Source of the DNA: an uncultured Chryseobacterium sp.
GTDB taxonomy: Bacteria > Bacteroidota > Bacteroidia > Flavobacteriales > Weeksellaceae
Reading direction: 5' to 3'
Assembly: GCA_913778085.1 (NCBI GenBank)
Contig: CAJYXJ010000020.1
Span: 111,707 to 175,706 of the forward strand
DNA length: 64,000 nucleotides
This document shows, piece by piece, positions 8,171 to 16,592 of the stretch. Under the pieces are notes generated by a model. That model made no database searches. It had not been told where the DNA came from and worked only from the letters and a program-made list of their open reading frames with translations. Every line of letters begins with the position of its first letter. The first letter of the stretch is position 1. The position numbers were made by a program, and so were the translations under genes.

Positions 8171-9217
8171 ATGATAACACTATTAAACGATAATTTTTCC
8201 CAGCTGAACGACTTTCTCCACGAAAAATCATTCAGCAAAATCTTTATTCTGGTTGATGAGAACACGCATGAATACTGTCTTCCGGTCCTTCTGGGAAACA
8301 TGGAAACGGATCTTGGTTTTGAAATCCTGGAGATTGAGGCCGGCGAAGAAATGAAAAATATCCAGACAGCCAACCAGCTTTGGGAGATTTTAACGGAAAT
8401 GCAGGCAGACCGTAAGGCCCTGGTGATTAATCTGGGAGGCGGTGTAATTACAGATATGGGCGGTTTTGTAGCTTCCACCTATAAAAGAGGGATCCCATTC
8501 ATCAATATTCCGACGACCCTGCTTTCGATGTGTGATGCCTCCATCGGCGGAAAAACGGGCATCGACCTGATGCATTATAAGAATATGGTGGGAACTTTTA
8601 CTTTTCCGGAGCGGATTTTTGTTTATCCTAAATTCCTCGAGACTCTTCCTTTCAAAGAGCTGAGAAGCGGTTTTGCAGAAATGCTAAAGCACGGGCTCAT
8701 TGCCGATAAGATGCACTGGGAAAACCTGATCCGGATCAATAAGCCGGATATGGTGGGGATTATTCCTCATATCGAAACCTCAATGAACATCAAACAGGAA
8801 GTCGTAGATAAGGATTTTCAGGAAAAAAACATCCGCAAAACCCTTAATTTCGGGCACACCATTGGCCATGCGGTTGAAAGCTTATGTTTACGGCAAGGAA
8901 ATCCCGTTCTGCATGGTGAAGCGGTCGCTATGGGAATGATTACCGAAACTTATCTTGCTTATTTAGATCAACTGATCCCGGAAGAGGACTGTACATTGAT
9001 TATAGAAAGTATTCAGAAATATTATCCTTATCTGGATATCAGTGATTTTAAAGATGAAGAAATTTTCAGCCTTTTATTGAATGACAAGAAAAATACGGAC
9101 AGCCGCATTAATTTCTCTCTTTTATCCGGTATCGGAACCTGTTTATTTGATCACAGCTGCAGCCAAGAAAATATCACAAAAGCCCTGGAATTTTACCGTA
9201 AATTGAATAATGCGTAA
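8171..9217 (+). CDS. aroB: 3-dehydroquinate synthase
   Basis: 348 residues. Catalyses the second step of the shikimate pathway, converting DAHP to 3-dehydroquinate with NAD and a divalent metal. The glycine-rich NAD region GGGVITDMGGFVAS, the segment PTTLLSMCDASIGGKTGID, the KHGLIAD motif and the metal-binding LNFGHTIGHAVE are all present in order. The ATG at 8171 gives the family-typical N-terminus; a longer reading frame to 8036 would run through the divergent gene and its promoter. A terminator follows at 9344-9373. Confidence 0.95.
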   Translation: MITLLNDNFSQLNDFLHEKSFSKIFILVDENTHEYCLPVLLGNMETDLGFEILEIEAGEEMKNIQTANQLWEILTEMQADRKALVINLGGGVITDMGGFVASTYKRGIPFINIPTTLLSMCDASIGGKTGIDLMHYKNMVGTFTFPERIFVYPKFLETLPFKELRSGFAEMLKHGLIADKMHWENLIRINKPDMVGIIPHIETSMNIKQEVVDKDFQEKNIRKTLNFGHTIGHAVESLCLRQGNPVLHGEAVAMGMITETYLAYLDQLIPEEDCTLIIESIQKYYPYLDISDFKDEEIFSLLLNDKKNTDSRINFSLLSGIGTCLFDHSCSQENITKALEFYRKLNNA

Positions 9218-9343
9218 AAATTTCCATGCTTATTTCACTTTAAACAATGAGCTTTTTAAGCATACTTTTTAATTTAGATTATTTCTAAACAATTTAAAAA
9301 AAATAGAAAAATAAGATACTGAAAATCAAATTTTTAAAATCCT

Positions 9344-9373
9344 ATCCGCTTAATCAAGACAGCGGATTTTTTA
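9344..9373 (+). terminator. terminator downstream of aroB
   Basis: ATCCGCT and AGCGGAT arms with a 10-nt loop, followed by a run of six T. Confidence 0.7.
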
Positions 9374-9500
9374 TGACTTTAATCATGGTATTTCTTTTTG
9401 GCAAGCAATTTGAAATATTCCTTCCGTCAAATCAAAATCACGATTGACAGTAGTAAAATTTAAAATTAGAAAAATAGTAAAAAATTAAAAAATTAAAGTT

Positions 9501-10202
9501 ATGAAAAAGTTAATCTTAGGAATGGCACTTGCAGCAGGATCAATGGCATTTGCACAGACTACAACAGGCATGTCATCATCAAGCCCTGTAAAGTTCGGGG
9601 TAAAAGCTGGGATCAACATATCATCAATTTCAAAGGACGGATATGACGATGCTAAATCAAAAGTAGGATTTGCCGGGGGTGTTTTTGCCAATATTCCTGT
9701 TTCAGAAATGTTCAGCGTTCAGCCGGAAGTAATGTATTCTCAAATGGGATCAAAAGTTAGCAGCAGTTCAAGCGGTACAGTTTTAGGAAATAATGTCACT
9801 TCAACAAGTTCTGCAACCTTGAATTTAGATTATGTTACAATCCCTGTAATGCTTCAGTTCAGAGCCACTCCGGCATTTTATATTGAAGCAGGTCCTGAAT
9901 TCGGATTTTTAACCAGTGCAAAAACTAAAGATGCACGTACAACTGTAGTAAATGGATCTACAAGTACAACAACATCAGAATCCGGTGATGTTAAAGACTA
10001 TTTCTCAGGATTTAACATGGGTGTAGGTCTTGGTTTAGGGTATGACATTACGCCGAATTTTGGTATCAGTGCCAGATATGTAGCTGGATTTACGGATATC
10101 AATAAGAAAGATAATAATACAAATGGAAATACTTCTCTGCAAAACGACGGAAATAAAAACAGAAACAATACTTTCCAAGGAGGTTTATACTTCAAATTCT
10201 AA
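9501..10202 (+). CDS. outer-membrane beta-barrel protein (PorT family), copy 1 of 4
   Basis: 233 residues. Signal peptide MKKLILGMALAAGSMAFA, cleaved before Gln. The mature protein is an eight-strand-like beta-barrel of the OMP_b-brl_2/PorT type, with conserved segments FGVKAGINISS, GGVFANIPVSEMFSVQPEVMYSQMG, YIEAGPEFGF and GLGYDITPNFGISARYVAGFTDI. It ends in the BAM-recognised aromatic terminus YFKF. Ser/Thr-rich insertions at ~90-100 and ~155-165 are likely surface loops. It is first in a tandem array of four paralogues, each with its own terminator. Function unknown. Confidence 0.88.
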   Translation: MKKLILGMALAAGSMAFAQTTTGMSSSSPVKFGVKAGINISSISKDGYDDAKSKVGFAGGVFANIPVSEMFSVQPEVMYSQMGSKVSSSSSGTVLGNNVTSTSSATLNLDYVTIPVMLQFRATPAFYIEAGPEFGFLTSAKTKDARTTVVNGSTSTTTSESGDVKDYFSGFNMGVGLGLGYDITPNFGISARYVAGFTDINKKDNNTNGNTSLQNDGNKNRNNTFQGGLYFKF

Positions 10203-10238
10203 GAAGCAGAAAATTCAGAAACAATTTTGATTTCAATA

Positions 10239-10271
10239 AAAGGTCAGCTTCATTTTTTAAAGCTGACCTTT
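10239..10271 (+). terminator. terminator after beta-barrel gene 1
   Basis: Perfect 12-bp arms AAAGGTCAGCTT and AAGCTGACCTTT, followed by an AT-rich tail. Confidence 0.75.
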
Positions 10272-10443
10272 ACTTTTATTCTAAAGATATATCCCATGCT
10301 TGGCATATAAGTAATTGTGGATATCATGGATTCTATTCCATTATATTTTCTCTGCCGGCTTTTCTGGCAAGCATTTTGTAAAATAATTCATGCCTAATTG
10401 AATTATCAGGCGCTCAACAATAGTAAAATTTAAATGTAAAATT

Positions 10444-11166
10444 ATGAAGAAGTTATTTTTAGGAATGGCAGTAGCTGTTACGTCCATGGCATTTGCACAG
10501 GAAGTTGAACCGTCACCTGCTCCCGTTCCTCCAATGAACGTGAAAGAACCTGTAAGATTCGGTATCAAAGGGGCTGCAACGGCGGCACAGTTCAGCGAAC
10601 AGGATCTTACTGCCAAAAACCAGAAGATCGGATTTAATGCAGGGGTGTTCGTCAATATCCCGTTATCGGAGAAGTTCGCTTTACAGCCGGAAGTTTTATA
10701 TAACCAGATGGGAGCCAAAAGCGTCATATCGGATAATGAAGTAACCAGTGGAACGACCACGGTAAGAACGAAACAGGATTACAGCACAACGCTGAATTAT
10801 ATATCTGTTCCCGTAATGCTACAGATGAAGCCTTCCGATAATTTTTATGTAGAAGCCGGACCGGAAGTCAGCTACTTCGTGGATGGAAAAAACAAGGGGG
10901 AGAGAACCATTTCCACTACGACATCCGGTACAACGACCACACAGACGGTTTCTGCTTCAGAAAGCATTGACAAAGATGATATCAAGAAATTCAATTTAGG
11001 TTTCGGGGTAGGTCTCGGGTACTATTTTACCCCTAATTTGGGCATCAATGCAAGATATGTGAACAGTTTAACGCATATCTATGATAACTCAAATGCTGCT
11101 ACTGATGCGCAAAAGAACGTGAATACCAACAGAGTATTCCAACTGGGCCTGAATTACAAATTCTAA
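10444..11166 (+). CDS. outer-membrane beta-barrel protein (PorT family), copy 2 of 4
   Basis: 240 residues with signal peptide MKKLFLGMAVAVTSMAFA. It has the same barrel layout as its neighbours: FGIKGAATAAQFSE, GVFVNIPLSEKFALQPEVLYNQMGAK, YVEAGPEVSYF, GLGYYFTPNLGINARYVNSL and a C-terminal LNYKF. A Pro-rich stretch follows the signal peptide (EPSPAPVPP), and a Thr/Ser-rich loop (TISTTTSGTTTTQTV) sits at ~155-175. The most divergent loops are those expected at the cell surface. It has its own terminator at 11191-11222. Confidence 0.88.
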   Translation: MKKLFLGMAVAVTSMAFAQEVEPSPAPVPPMNVKEPVRFGIKGAATAAQFSEQDLTAKNQKIGFNAGVFVNIPLSEKFALQPEVLYNQMGAKSVISDNEVTSGTTTVRTKQDYSTTLNYISVPVMLQMKPSDNFYVEAGPEVSYFVDGKNKGERTISTTTSGTTTTQTVSASESIDKDDIKKFNLGFGVGLGYYFTPNLGINARYVNSLTHIYDNSNAATDAQKNVNTNRVFQLGLNYKF

Positions 11167-11190
11167 ATAAATCTTAGTTTCAAACAGAAT

Positions 11191-11222
11191 GGTCGGATTT
11201 CACGATGAAATCTGACCTTTTT
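11191..11222 (+). terminator. terminator after beta-barrel gene 2
   Basis: Arms GGTCGGATTT and AAATCTGACC (one G-T pair), loop CACGATG, followed by TTTTT. Confidence 0.75.
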
Positions 11223-11285
11223 GCTTTAACTGCTTAATAAATTTTCTTAAATTGCAGGACTTTAAATAACATTAAAATAGTAACT

Positions 11286-11870
11286 ATGAAAAAGTTTTTT
11301 CTAGGACTTGCCATTACAGCAGGTACATTATCTTTTGCTCAGGAAAAAGCAGCTTCTTCTGCTTCACCGGTACGCTTCGGGATCAAAGCCGGGCTTAATG
11401 TTGCGTCAATCAATTCCGATGATGCAAAAGCCAAAGCCGGAATATATGGAGGCGTATTTGCAAATATTCCGGTAGCAAGCGACTTTAGTGTACAACCGGA
11501 AGTTTTGTACAACGGAATGGGTGCTAAAAACAAAGATTATCCGAGCGTGAGATTGAATCTTGATTATATTTCAGTCCCTGTAATGGTGCAATACAATGTC
11601 CTTCCTGCATTATATCTGGAAGCAGGCCCGCAATTCAGTTTCGCAATCAATAAAAAAATTAAAGGCGACGGTGGATCTGTAGATGTAGATACCTATTACA
11701 AAGGATTCGATTTTGGCCTCGGTTTAGGTGCAGGTTATTATTTTGCACAGGGATTTGGTGTTACAGCAAGATTTGTTGCCGGACTTACAGATATTATAAA
11801 GGATAATAACAGCAACGATAATGCCATCAGAAACAGCGTTTTCCAGGTGGGAGTTGCTTATAAATTTTAA
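11286..11870 (+). CDS. outer-membrane beta-barrel protein (PorT family), copy 3 of 4
   Basis: 194 residues, signal peptide MKKFFLGLAITAGTLSFA. The first 38 residues are identical to those of copy 4, and 36 bp of upstream DNA (11242-11277) are identical to 12145-12180, showing a recent duplication. Barrel motifs are as in the other copies (GGVFANIPVASDFSVQPEVLYNGMGAK, YLEAGPQFSF, C-terminal VAYKF), but loops are shorter than in copies 1 and 2. A decayed purF fragment follows. Confidence 0.88.
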   Translation: MKKFFLGLAITAGTLSFAQEKAASSASPVRFGIKAGLNVASINSDDAKAKAGIYGGVFANIPVASDFSVQPEVLYNGMGAKNKDYPSVRLNLDYISVPVMVQYNVLPALYLEAGPQFSFAINKKIKGDGGSVDVDTYYKGFDFGLGLGAGYYFAQGFGVTARFVAGLTDIIKDNNSNDNAIRNSVFQVGVAYKF

Positions 11871-11890
11871 GTTCGTCCAATTTCAGATAA

Positions 11891-11922
11891 ACACCCTGGA
11901 TTTCAATAAAATCCGGGGTGTC
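11891..11922 (+). terminator. terminator after beta-barrel gene 3
   Basis: Hairpin with arms ACACCCTGGAT and ATCCGGGGTGT (G-T pairs) downstream of the stop codon, followed by a pyrimidine-rich tail. Confidence 0.6.
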
Positions 11923-11949
11923 TGCTTTATATCAAAATTAAATTAAAGT

Positions 11950-12090
11950 AAAATAATTCCACCTCTATTCCTTTTTTATAGGATCATGCACGGTGAAGTA
12001 TCCTGAGTGGCAATCGGCAAAACCTGAACCATACCTAATTTTAAGAGTAGGCAAGATATCTAAAGATCCAAACAAACTCACTTTTCAGTA
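11950..12090 (-). pseudogene. decayed duplicate of the purF 3' end
   Basis: This stretch aligns, at an offset of 900-911 bp, with the last ~150 bp of the intact purF gene (12850-13001). Shared blocks include AAATAATTCCACCTCT at its left end and TTCAGTA at its right end. Read on the minus strand, one frame gives CHSGYFTVHDPIKK, aligned to HCFGCFTEQYPVGK of PurF, then a stop and a one-base shift. It is a remnant of a tandem duplication that also copied the upstream beta-barrel gene. No function is expected. Confidence 0.85.
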
Positions 12091-12188
12091 AAAGGTTAGG
12101 TTTTATCATAAATCATGACTGTTTGCTTATTGTGTATTTAATATTTTTCTTAAATTGCAGGACTTTAAATAACATTAAAACAATAACT

Positions 12189-12773
12189 ATGAAAAAGTTT
12201 TTTCTAGGACTTGCGATCACAGCAGGTACATTGTCCTTTGCTCAGGAAAAAGCAGCTTCTTCTGCTTCACCGGTACGTTTCGGGATCAAGGCCGGACTTA
12301 ATATCGCCACAATTTCCGGGGGCGACTCTAATGCAAAAGCCGGATTTTACGGGGGTGCATTTGCAAATATACCATTGGCATCAAACTTTAGTGTTCAGCC
12401 GGAAGTCTTATATAACGGCGTGGGAGCAAAAGCTGACGGAATGGATGATTTAAGAGTTAATTTAAGTTATATATCAGTTCCTGTACTATTTCAGTATAAA
12501 GCCCTTCCGAACTTGTATCTTGAGGCAGGACCCCAATTCAGTTTTCTGATCGATTCCAAATTTAAATATCAATCCGTATCTGTAAAAGCTAATGATTATA
12601 TTAAGGGATTTGATTTTGGATTAGGTCTTGGTGCAGGATATTATTTCAATGATAATATCGGTATTACGGCAAGATATGTTGCGGGTCTTACAGATATTGC
12701 CAAAGAAACTCAAGGCGCTGATTCTGAAGGAAAGAACAATGTGTTTCAAATTGGTTTAGCTTATAAATTCTAA
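12189..12773 (+). CDS. outer-membrane beta-barrel protein (PorT family), copy 4 of 4
   Basis: 194 residues from the ATG at 12189, which gives the same signal peptide and first 38 residues as copy 3. An in-frame ATG at 12123 would add 22 residues and is rejected. The core motifs GGAFANIPLASNFSVQPEVLYNG, YLEAGPQFSFLID, GLGLGAGYYFNDNIGITARYVAGLTDI and C-terminal LAYKF are retained. Divergence from copy 3 is concentrated in predicted extracellular loops. It converges on purF across a shared terminator. Confidence 0.88.
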   Translation: MKKFFLGLAITAGTLSFAQEKAASSASPVRFGIKAGLNIATISGGDSNAKAGFYGGAFANIPLASNFSVQPEVLYNGVGAKADGMDDLRVNLSYISVPVLFQYKALPNLYLEAGPQFSFLIDSKFKYQSVSVKANDYIKGFDFGLGLGAGYYFNDNIGITARYVAGLTDIAKETQGADSEGKNNVFQIGLAYKF

Positions 12774-12790
12774 GCCTCTTGGACAAAATA

Positions 12791-12827
12791 AAAACGTCAG
12801 ACTTACATGTAAGTCTGACGTTTTTTT
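12791..12827. terminator. bidirectional terminator between beta-barrel gene 4 and purF
   Basis: A perfect 34-bp palindrome at 12791-12824 (left half AAAACGTCAGACTTACA) with A and T runs at both ends, between convergent genes. Confidence 0.9.
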
Positions 12828-12844
12828 ATTTAAGTTAAAAATTT

Positions 12845-14344
12845 TTAATTAAATAATTCCACCTCTTCTCCTTTTCCTACAGGATATTGCTCGGTAAAGC
12901 ATCCGAAGCAGTGGTTGGCAGAACCTAAAATATCTTTCAGGTTTTCCACACTTAAAAATTCAAGAGAATCTACGCCCAAATAATCGCGAAGCTGTTCAGT
13001 AGACATGTTTGCTGAAATCAGGTCATCTTTGGAAGGCGTATCGATTCCTAAGTAGCATGGTGCAATAATCGGCGGGGAAACGCTTCTGAAATGAATTTCT
13101 TTTACGCCTGCATCTTTTAAAATCTTCACCAGCCTTTTGGAAGTCGTTCCACGTACAATCGAATCGTCGATTATCACTACCCTTTTATCTTTGATCTCTG
13201 AGATAATCGGATTCAGTTTCAGGTTCACTACCCTTTCTCTCATTTCCTGGGTCGGAACGATGAAGCTTCTTCCGATGTACCGGTTCTTGATGAGAACAGG
13301 TCGGAAAGGAATTCCCGAAGCCTTGGAGAAGCCGATAGCAGCCGGAACTCCCGAATCCGGAACACCGATTACCACATCTGCATCCACCGGAGCCTGATGC
13401 CAGATTTTTTCTCCCGACTTTTCCCTGATTTCGTAAACGTTAATATTCTCTAAAGAGGAATCGGGTCTAGCAAAATAGATGTATTCGAAAGAACAGATTC
13501 TCTGCTTTCCTTTCTCTTCATCCACCATGTAAGAATGAAGTTTTCCCGGCTCGTTTTCATTGGTATAAATGATCTCTCCCGGTAAAATATCTCGCACATA
13601 TTGCGCCCCTACCGCATCTAAAGCTACCGATTCGGAGGCAACAACATATGAATTCTCATTGATGGCTCCCAATACCAAAGGACGGATCCCGTTGAAATCC
13701 CTGAAGGCGAAAAATTTATTTCTCGTCATTCCCACAACGGAATAAGCCCCTTCGATTTTTTCCATTGTCGCTTTGATCGCTCCGCGAAGACCTAAGTCCA
13801 GGTTTTTCTGGATCAGTCTTAAAATTACCTCGGAATCTGATGTTGCCCTGAAAACCACACCTTCGGCTTCAAGTTCCGCTTTCAGTTCTTTGGCGTTGGT
13901 CAGGTTGCCGTTGTGTGCGATGGAAAGGATAATCTGGTCATATTCGTTTTTGGCAAAGAACGGCTGGAAATTATATTTCTTTTTGTCTCCTGCCGTCGTA
14001 TAGCGCGTGTGCCCGATAGCAGAATTTCCCATAAAAGTTTCCGGATCGGCGATCTCTTTATAAACATCCAAAACCAGCCCTTCGTCTTTCATATTGGTGA
14101 TCCTTCCGTTCTTTAAAACAGAAATACCGCAAGCCTCCTGGCCTCTGTGCTGCAAAGCAAAAAGCCCGAACTGTGAAAGCGAGAACGTGTCCAGATCATC
14201 ATCAGAATACATTCCGAAGATCCCGCACTCCTCATTGGGCGCATCCAGTCTCTCCTCTTCCTGCGTTCTGAAAAGATTCCGGCCGTAGGTCTGGGTTTCA
14301 AACTGTTTTAAATATTCACTTTTATGAATGTCTAAACTTTTCAT
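12845..14344 (-). CDS. purF: amidophosphoribosyltransferase
   Basis: 499 residues; commits PRPP and glutamine to purine synthesis, forming phosphoribosylamine. The N-terminal Ntn glutaminase domain starts after an unusual ~39-residue leader: the catalytic Cys is residue 40 (NEECGIFGMY), so processing must expose it. The PRPP-binding loop VVIIDDSIVRGTTS lies near 388-403. Four cysteines in the pattern of the [4Fe-4S] Bacillus-type enzyme are present: RICSFEYIYFARPDS (~284), APCYLGID (~427) and HCFGCF (~477-482). It is the last gene of the satD-DUF3307-purC-purF run. Confidence 0.96.
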   Translation of the reverse strand: MKSLDIHKSEYLKQFETQTYGRNLFRTQEEERLDAPNEECGIFGMYSDDDLDTFSLSQFGLFALQHRGQEACGISVLKNGRITNMKDEGLVLDVYKEIADPETFMGNSAIGHTRYTTAGDKKKYNFQPFFAKNEYDQIILSIAHNGNLTNAKELKAELEAEGVVFRATSDSEVILRLIQKNLDLGLRGAIKATMEKIEGAYSVVGMTRNKFFAFRDFNGIRPLVLGAINENSYVVASESVALDAVGAQYVRDILPGEIIYTNENEPGKLHSYMVDEEKGKQRICSFEYIYFARPDSSLENINVYEIREKSGEKIWHQAPVDADVVIGVPDSGVPAAIGFSKASGIPFRPVLIKNRYIGRSFIVPTQEMRERVVNLKLNPIISEIKDKRVVIIDDSIVRGTTSKRLVKILKDAGVKEIHFRSVSPPIIAPCYLGIDTPSKDDLISANMSTEQLRDYLGVDSLEFLSVENLKDILGSANHCFGCFTEQYPVGKGEEVELFN

Positions 14345-14388
14345 TCTATTTTTTCTAATCTAGATTTTATGTTGACAGATATCGATTA

Positions 14389-14429
14389 GATGCAGAATTA
14401 GATATTATGTTAAATAAAAATTCTGCATC
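14389..14429. repeat. inverted repeat between purC and purF
   Basis: Perfect 11-bp arms GATGCAGAATT and AATTCTGCATC with a 19-nt loop, in the 105-bp purC-purF spacer. No T-tract follows on the minus strand, so a simple terminator is unlikely. An mRNA processing or stability hairpin, or an operator, are alternatives. Confidence 0.55.
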
Positions 14430-14449
14430 CTTTATATCTATGCTTTTAT

Positions 14450-15169
14450 TTACTTGCCAAGAACAGCTTTCAATCGGTTGTAGATCTCCACATAAGCTTC
14501 GGTAACTTCACCAAGATCTCTTCTGAATCTGTCCTTATCCAGCTTCTTCATGGTATCTTTGTCCCAAAGTCTGCATGTATCCGGAGAAATTTCGTCGGCA
14601 AGGATAATTTCGCCGTCAGCCGTTTTTCCAAGCTCGATCTTGAAATCTACCAGGATGATGTTCATCTTGTCGAAAAGATCGATCAGGATTTCGTTGATAT
14701 CCGACGTCAGCTCATACATTTCATCAAGCTCCTCATAAGTGGCAGCACCTAAGAAAACTGCGTGGTGATCATTAATAAGCGGATCTCCCAATTCGTCTTT
14801 CTTATAACAGATATCAAAGATCGTCACCGGAGATTTAATACCCTCTTCAACGCCCAATCTCTGGGCCATACTTCCTGCGGAGTAGTTTCTTACCACCATT
14901 TCCAGAGGAATGATCGATACTTTTTTTACCAGCTGCTCTCTTTCGTCCAGCTGTTTGATGAAATGAGTCTTAATCCCTTTTTCATTCAAATACTCAAAAA
15001 TAAGAGTGGTGATGGCATTGTTCATTTCTCCTTTAAGATCCACAGATCCTCTTTTCTGAGCATTGAATGCCGTAGCATCGTCTTTGAAACGTACTACGAC
15101 TTCATTAGGATTATCGGTAGCAAAAACCTGCTTTGCCTTACCTTCGTACAACATTTCTTTCTTTTCCAT
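14450..15169 (-). CDS. purC: phosphoribosylaminoimidazole-succinocarboxamide synthase
   Basis: 239 residues, SAICAR synthetase, joining CAIR and aspartate with ATP in purine synthesis. Recognised by the N-terminal [29 protein letters not shown], the [21 protein letters not shown] segment and the C-terminal [12 protein letters not shown] motif that binds substrate. The length matches the short bacterial form. It begins 33 bp after the DUF3307 gene, too close for an independent promoter outside that gene, so it probably belongs to the satD transcript. Confidence 0.95.
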   Translation of the reverse strand: MEKKEMLYEGKAKQVFATDNPNEVVVRFKDDATAFNAQKRGSVDLKGEMNNAITTLIFEYLNEKGIKTHFIKQLDEREQLVKKVSIIPLEMVVRNYSAGSMAQRLGVEEGIKSPVTIFDICYKKDELGDPLINDHHAVFLGAATYEELDEMYELTSDINEILIDLFDKMNIILVDFKIELGKTADGEIILADEISPDTCRLWDKDTMKKLDKDRFRRDLGEVTEAYVEIYNRLKAVLGK

Positions 15170-15202
15170 TTTCTGAAATTACTTTTAGTTAGATTTATAT
15201 AT

Positions 15203-15898
15203 TTACTTAATTAAAATTCCTGTTAAAACCGCCATGCCGAAACTCAGCAGCGTTCCTATCAGCACATATTCCGTAAGTTTCCTCTGCTTTGCCTGTGCCA
15301 GGTCGCTGAACCTGAATACGGATTTTGCCGCCACCATAAAACCTACACCTTCCCAGTGGTTCACCATAATGAAGGTGAAAACCAATAAACGCTCCAGAAT
15401 CCCGATATATTTTCCGGCACTCGATAAAGACTCCGTTTGTATATTTCCTGCCGTCTCCGGAACAGGTGTCCAGGACGACAATAAAATCCTGATAAACACG
15501 GAAGCCGGCGTTGTAAGAAATACCGCACCTGCTAAAATTTTCAGGAAATTCATATTTTTTAAAAATTCAAAATTGAATTCATTTGAGTAAAAGGAAATTC
15601 CGGCAATTACCAGAACATGCAGCATCTGATCGATAAAGAACCCGCTTTTTTTATTTTTAACGTTCTGAAAGCTCACTTTGGCGGCATCGATCATCAGGTG
15701 TGATATTCCTACAGTCAGTGCGATCCACCAAAGTTTGGTGTTCCAAATAAAAACAAAGCTCAAAAGCGTATGGATCAGCGCATGAAGGTACAGATAACCG
15801 CTTTTCAGTTTTTTACTTTCCTTCTCTACAACCCATGAATCCGGCTGAAGAATAAAATCTCCCAATAGATGTGCGAATATGAGCTGGATAAAAATCAT
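15203..15898 (-). CDS. DUF3307 integral membrane protein
   Basis: 231 residues matching DUF3307. The N-terminal signature IFAHLLGDFILQPDSWVVEK lies in a hydrophobic segment and includes conserved Asp and His. About six hydrophobic helices are visible, including a tail segment VLIGTLLSFGMAVLTGILI. The start lies 2 bp after the satD stop, so it is translated with satD, a pairing I recognise from other Bacteroidota. Function unknown; it may be the membrane partner of the SatD regulator. Confidence 0.85.
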   Translation of the reverse strand: MIFIQLIFAHLLGDFILQPDSWVVEKESKKLKSGYLYLHALIHTLLSFVFIWNTKLWWIALTVGISHLMIDAAKVSFQNVKNKKSGFFIDQMLHVLVIAGISFYSNEFNFEFLKNMNFLKILAGAVFLTTPASVFIRILLSSWTPVPETAGNIQTESLSSAGKYIGILERLLVFTFIMVNHWEGVGFMVAAKSVFRFSDLAQAKQRKLTEYVLIGTLLSFGMAVLTGILIK

Positions 15899-15900
15899 GC

Positions 15901-16506
15901 TTAAAGTTCGGAGATTTTTTTTCTGAAATATTGATTGGTTTCTGCGATCAGTTCATAATTTGCCCGTTTCAGCCGTTGGCTTACCGATGACTGGGAGATC
16001 GCAAATTTTTTTGCAAGATCTTCCTGGGTAATGTCTTTATTCATGATCATTTCATGGATAATTTCGGCCGTAGCTACCGTCCAGCTGTCAAAATCCCTGG
16101 AAGACCATTTCAGCAGAATGTTCAGGTCCCGGTCTACGGAAATACTGGATGTTTTGATGGCAACAGTGTGCCCATCGTTTTTAAGATCGTTCAGCAGCCT
16201 TCCGGAGTGTACATAAGCCGTTCCGTTGGATTCGGTAATCTTACCCGATGAAAAGTTTTCCTCACCGATTCCGATGGCCATCCGCACATCTAAATTTTCC
16301 TGACTTCTGATTAATGATTTTATAGCTAAGAAACGCCAGAATACGTCATCAATATTGCATTTGAACTGAAATTCATCTCCCCTGTAGATTTCCCATGTTT
16401 CAGGGGCACTTCCCCATTTGTCGAGAAGATTTTTAAGTCTGGTAATCCAAACTTTCGTTTCCGCGTGTTGTGAATTTATAATATCTCCGGTAATGACCGC
16501 TATCAT
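15901..16506 (-). CDS. SatD-family protein: cyclase-like domain plus helix-turn-helix
   Basis: 201 residues. The N-terminal ~150 residues show a class III cyclase/GGDEF-like pattern: Asp8 in VITGDIINSQ, Asp44 in YRGDEFQF, VRMAIGIGEE at 74-83 and GTAYVHSGRLL at ~95-105. The C-terminus carries a helix-turn-helix (QEDLAKKFAISQSSVSQRLKRA, ~161-182). The family is known only as SatD. The cyclase resemblance is my reading of motifs and could mean nucleotide sensing rather than catalysis. The gene lies behind three phased inverted repeats, consistent with autoregulation, and leads into DUF3307, purC and purF. Confidence 0.82.
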   Translation of the reverse strand: MIAVITGDIINSQHAETKVWITRLKNLLDKWGSAPETWEIYRGDEFQFKCNIDDVFWRFLAIKSLIRSQENLDVRMAIGIGEENFSSGKITESNGTAYVHSGRLLNDLKNDGHTVAIKTSSISVDRDLNILLKWSSRDFDSWTVATAEIIHEMIMNKDITQEDLAKKFAISQSSVSQRLKRANYELIAETNQYFRKKISEL

Positions 16507-16510
16507 TCTG

Positions 16511-16518
16511 CAAATATA
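16511..16518 (-). promoter_or_regulatory. -7 promoter element of satD overlapping an operator-like repeat
   Basis: Reads TATATTTG on the minus strand, an exact TAnnTTTG match. It is only 4 bp from the satD ATG, so the transcript would be leaderless or nearly so. It overlaps the first inverted repeat at 16515-16534, a position suited to repression. Confidence 0.45.
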
Positions 16519-16592
16519 AGCATAATTACTTATAAATAAAAAATATAAGCAGATGTACTTATAGATAATGATTATCAGTACATCTGCTTATA
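16515..16592. promoter_or_regulatory. three phased operator-like inverted repeats upstream of satD
   Basis: The pattern TATAAG-N8-CTTATA occurs at 16515-16534 and 16544-16563, and as TATCAG-N8-CTTATA at 16573-16592. Starts are spaced exactly 29 bp apart. The second and third copies also form 17-bp perfect arms (16543-16559 and 16577-16593) around a GATAATGATTATC palindrome. On the minus strand that structure is followed by TTTTTTATTT, so it may double as a terminator for the endonuclease gene upstream. Confidence 0.65.

Noticed and set aside
9218-9500. Possible small RNA between aroB and the first barrel gene
   Set aside because: Apart from the aroB terminator the sequence is simple AT-rich DNA with no stable structure or clear promoter for an RNA.
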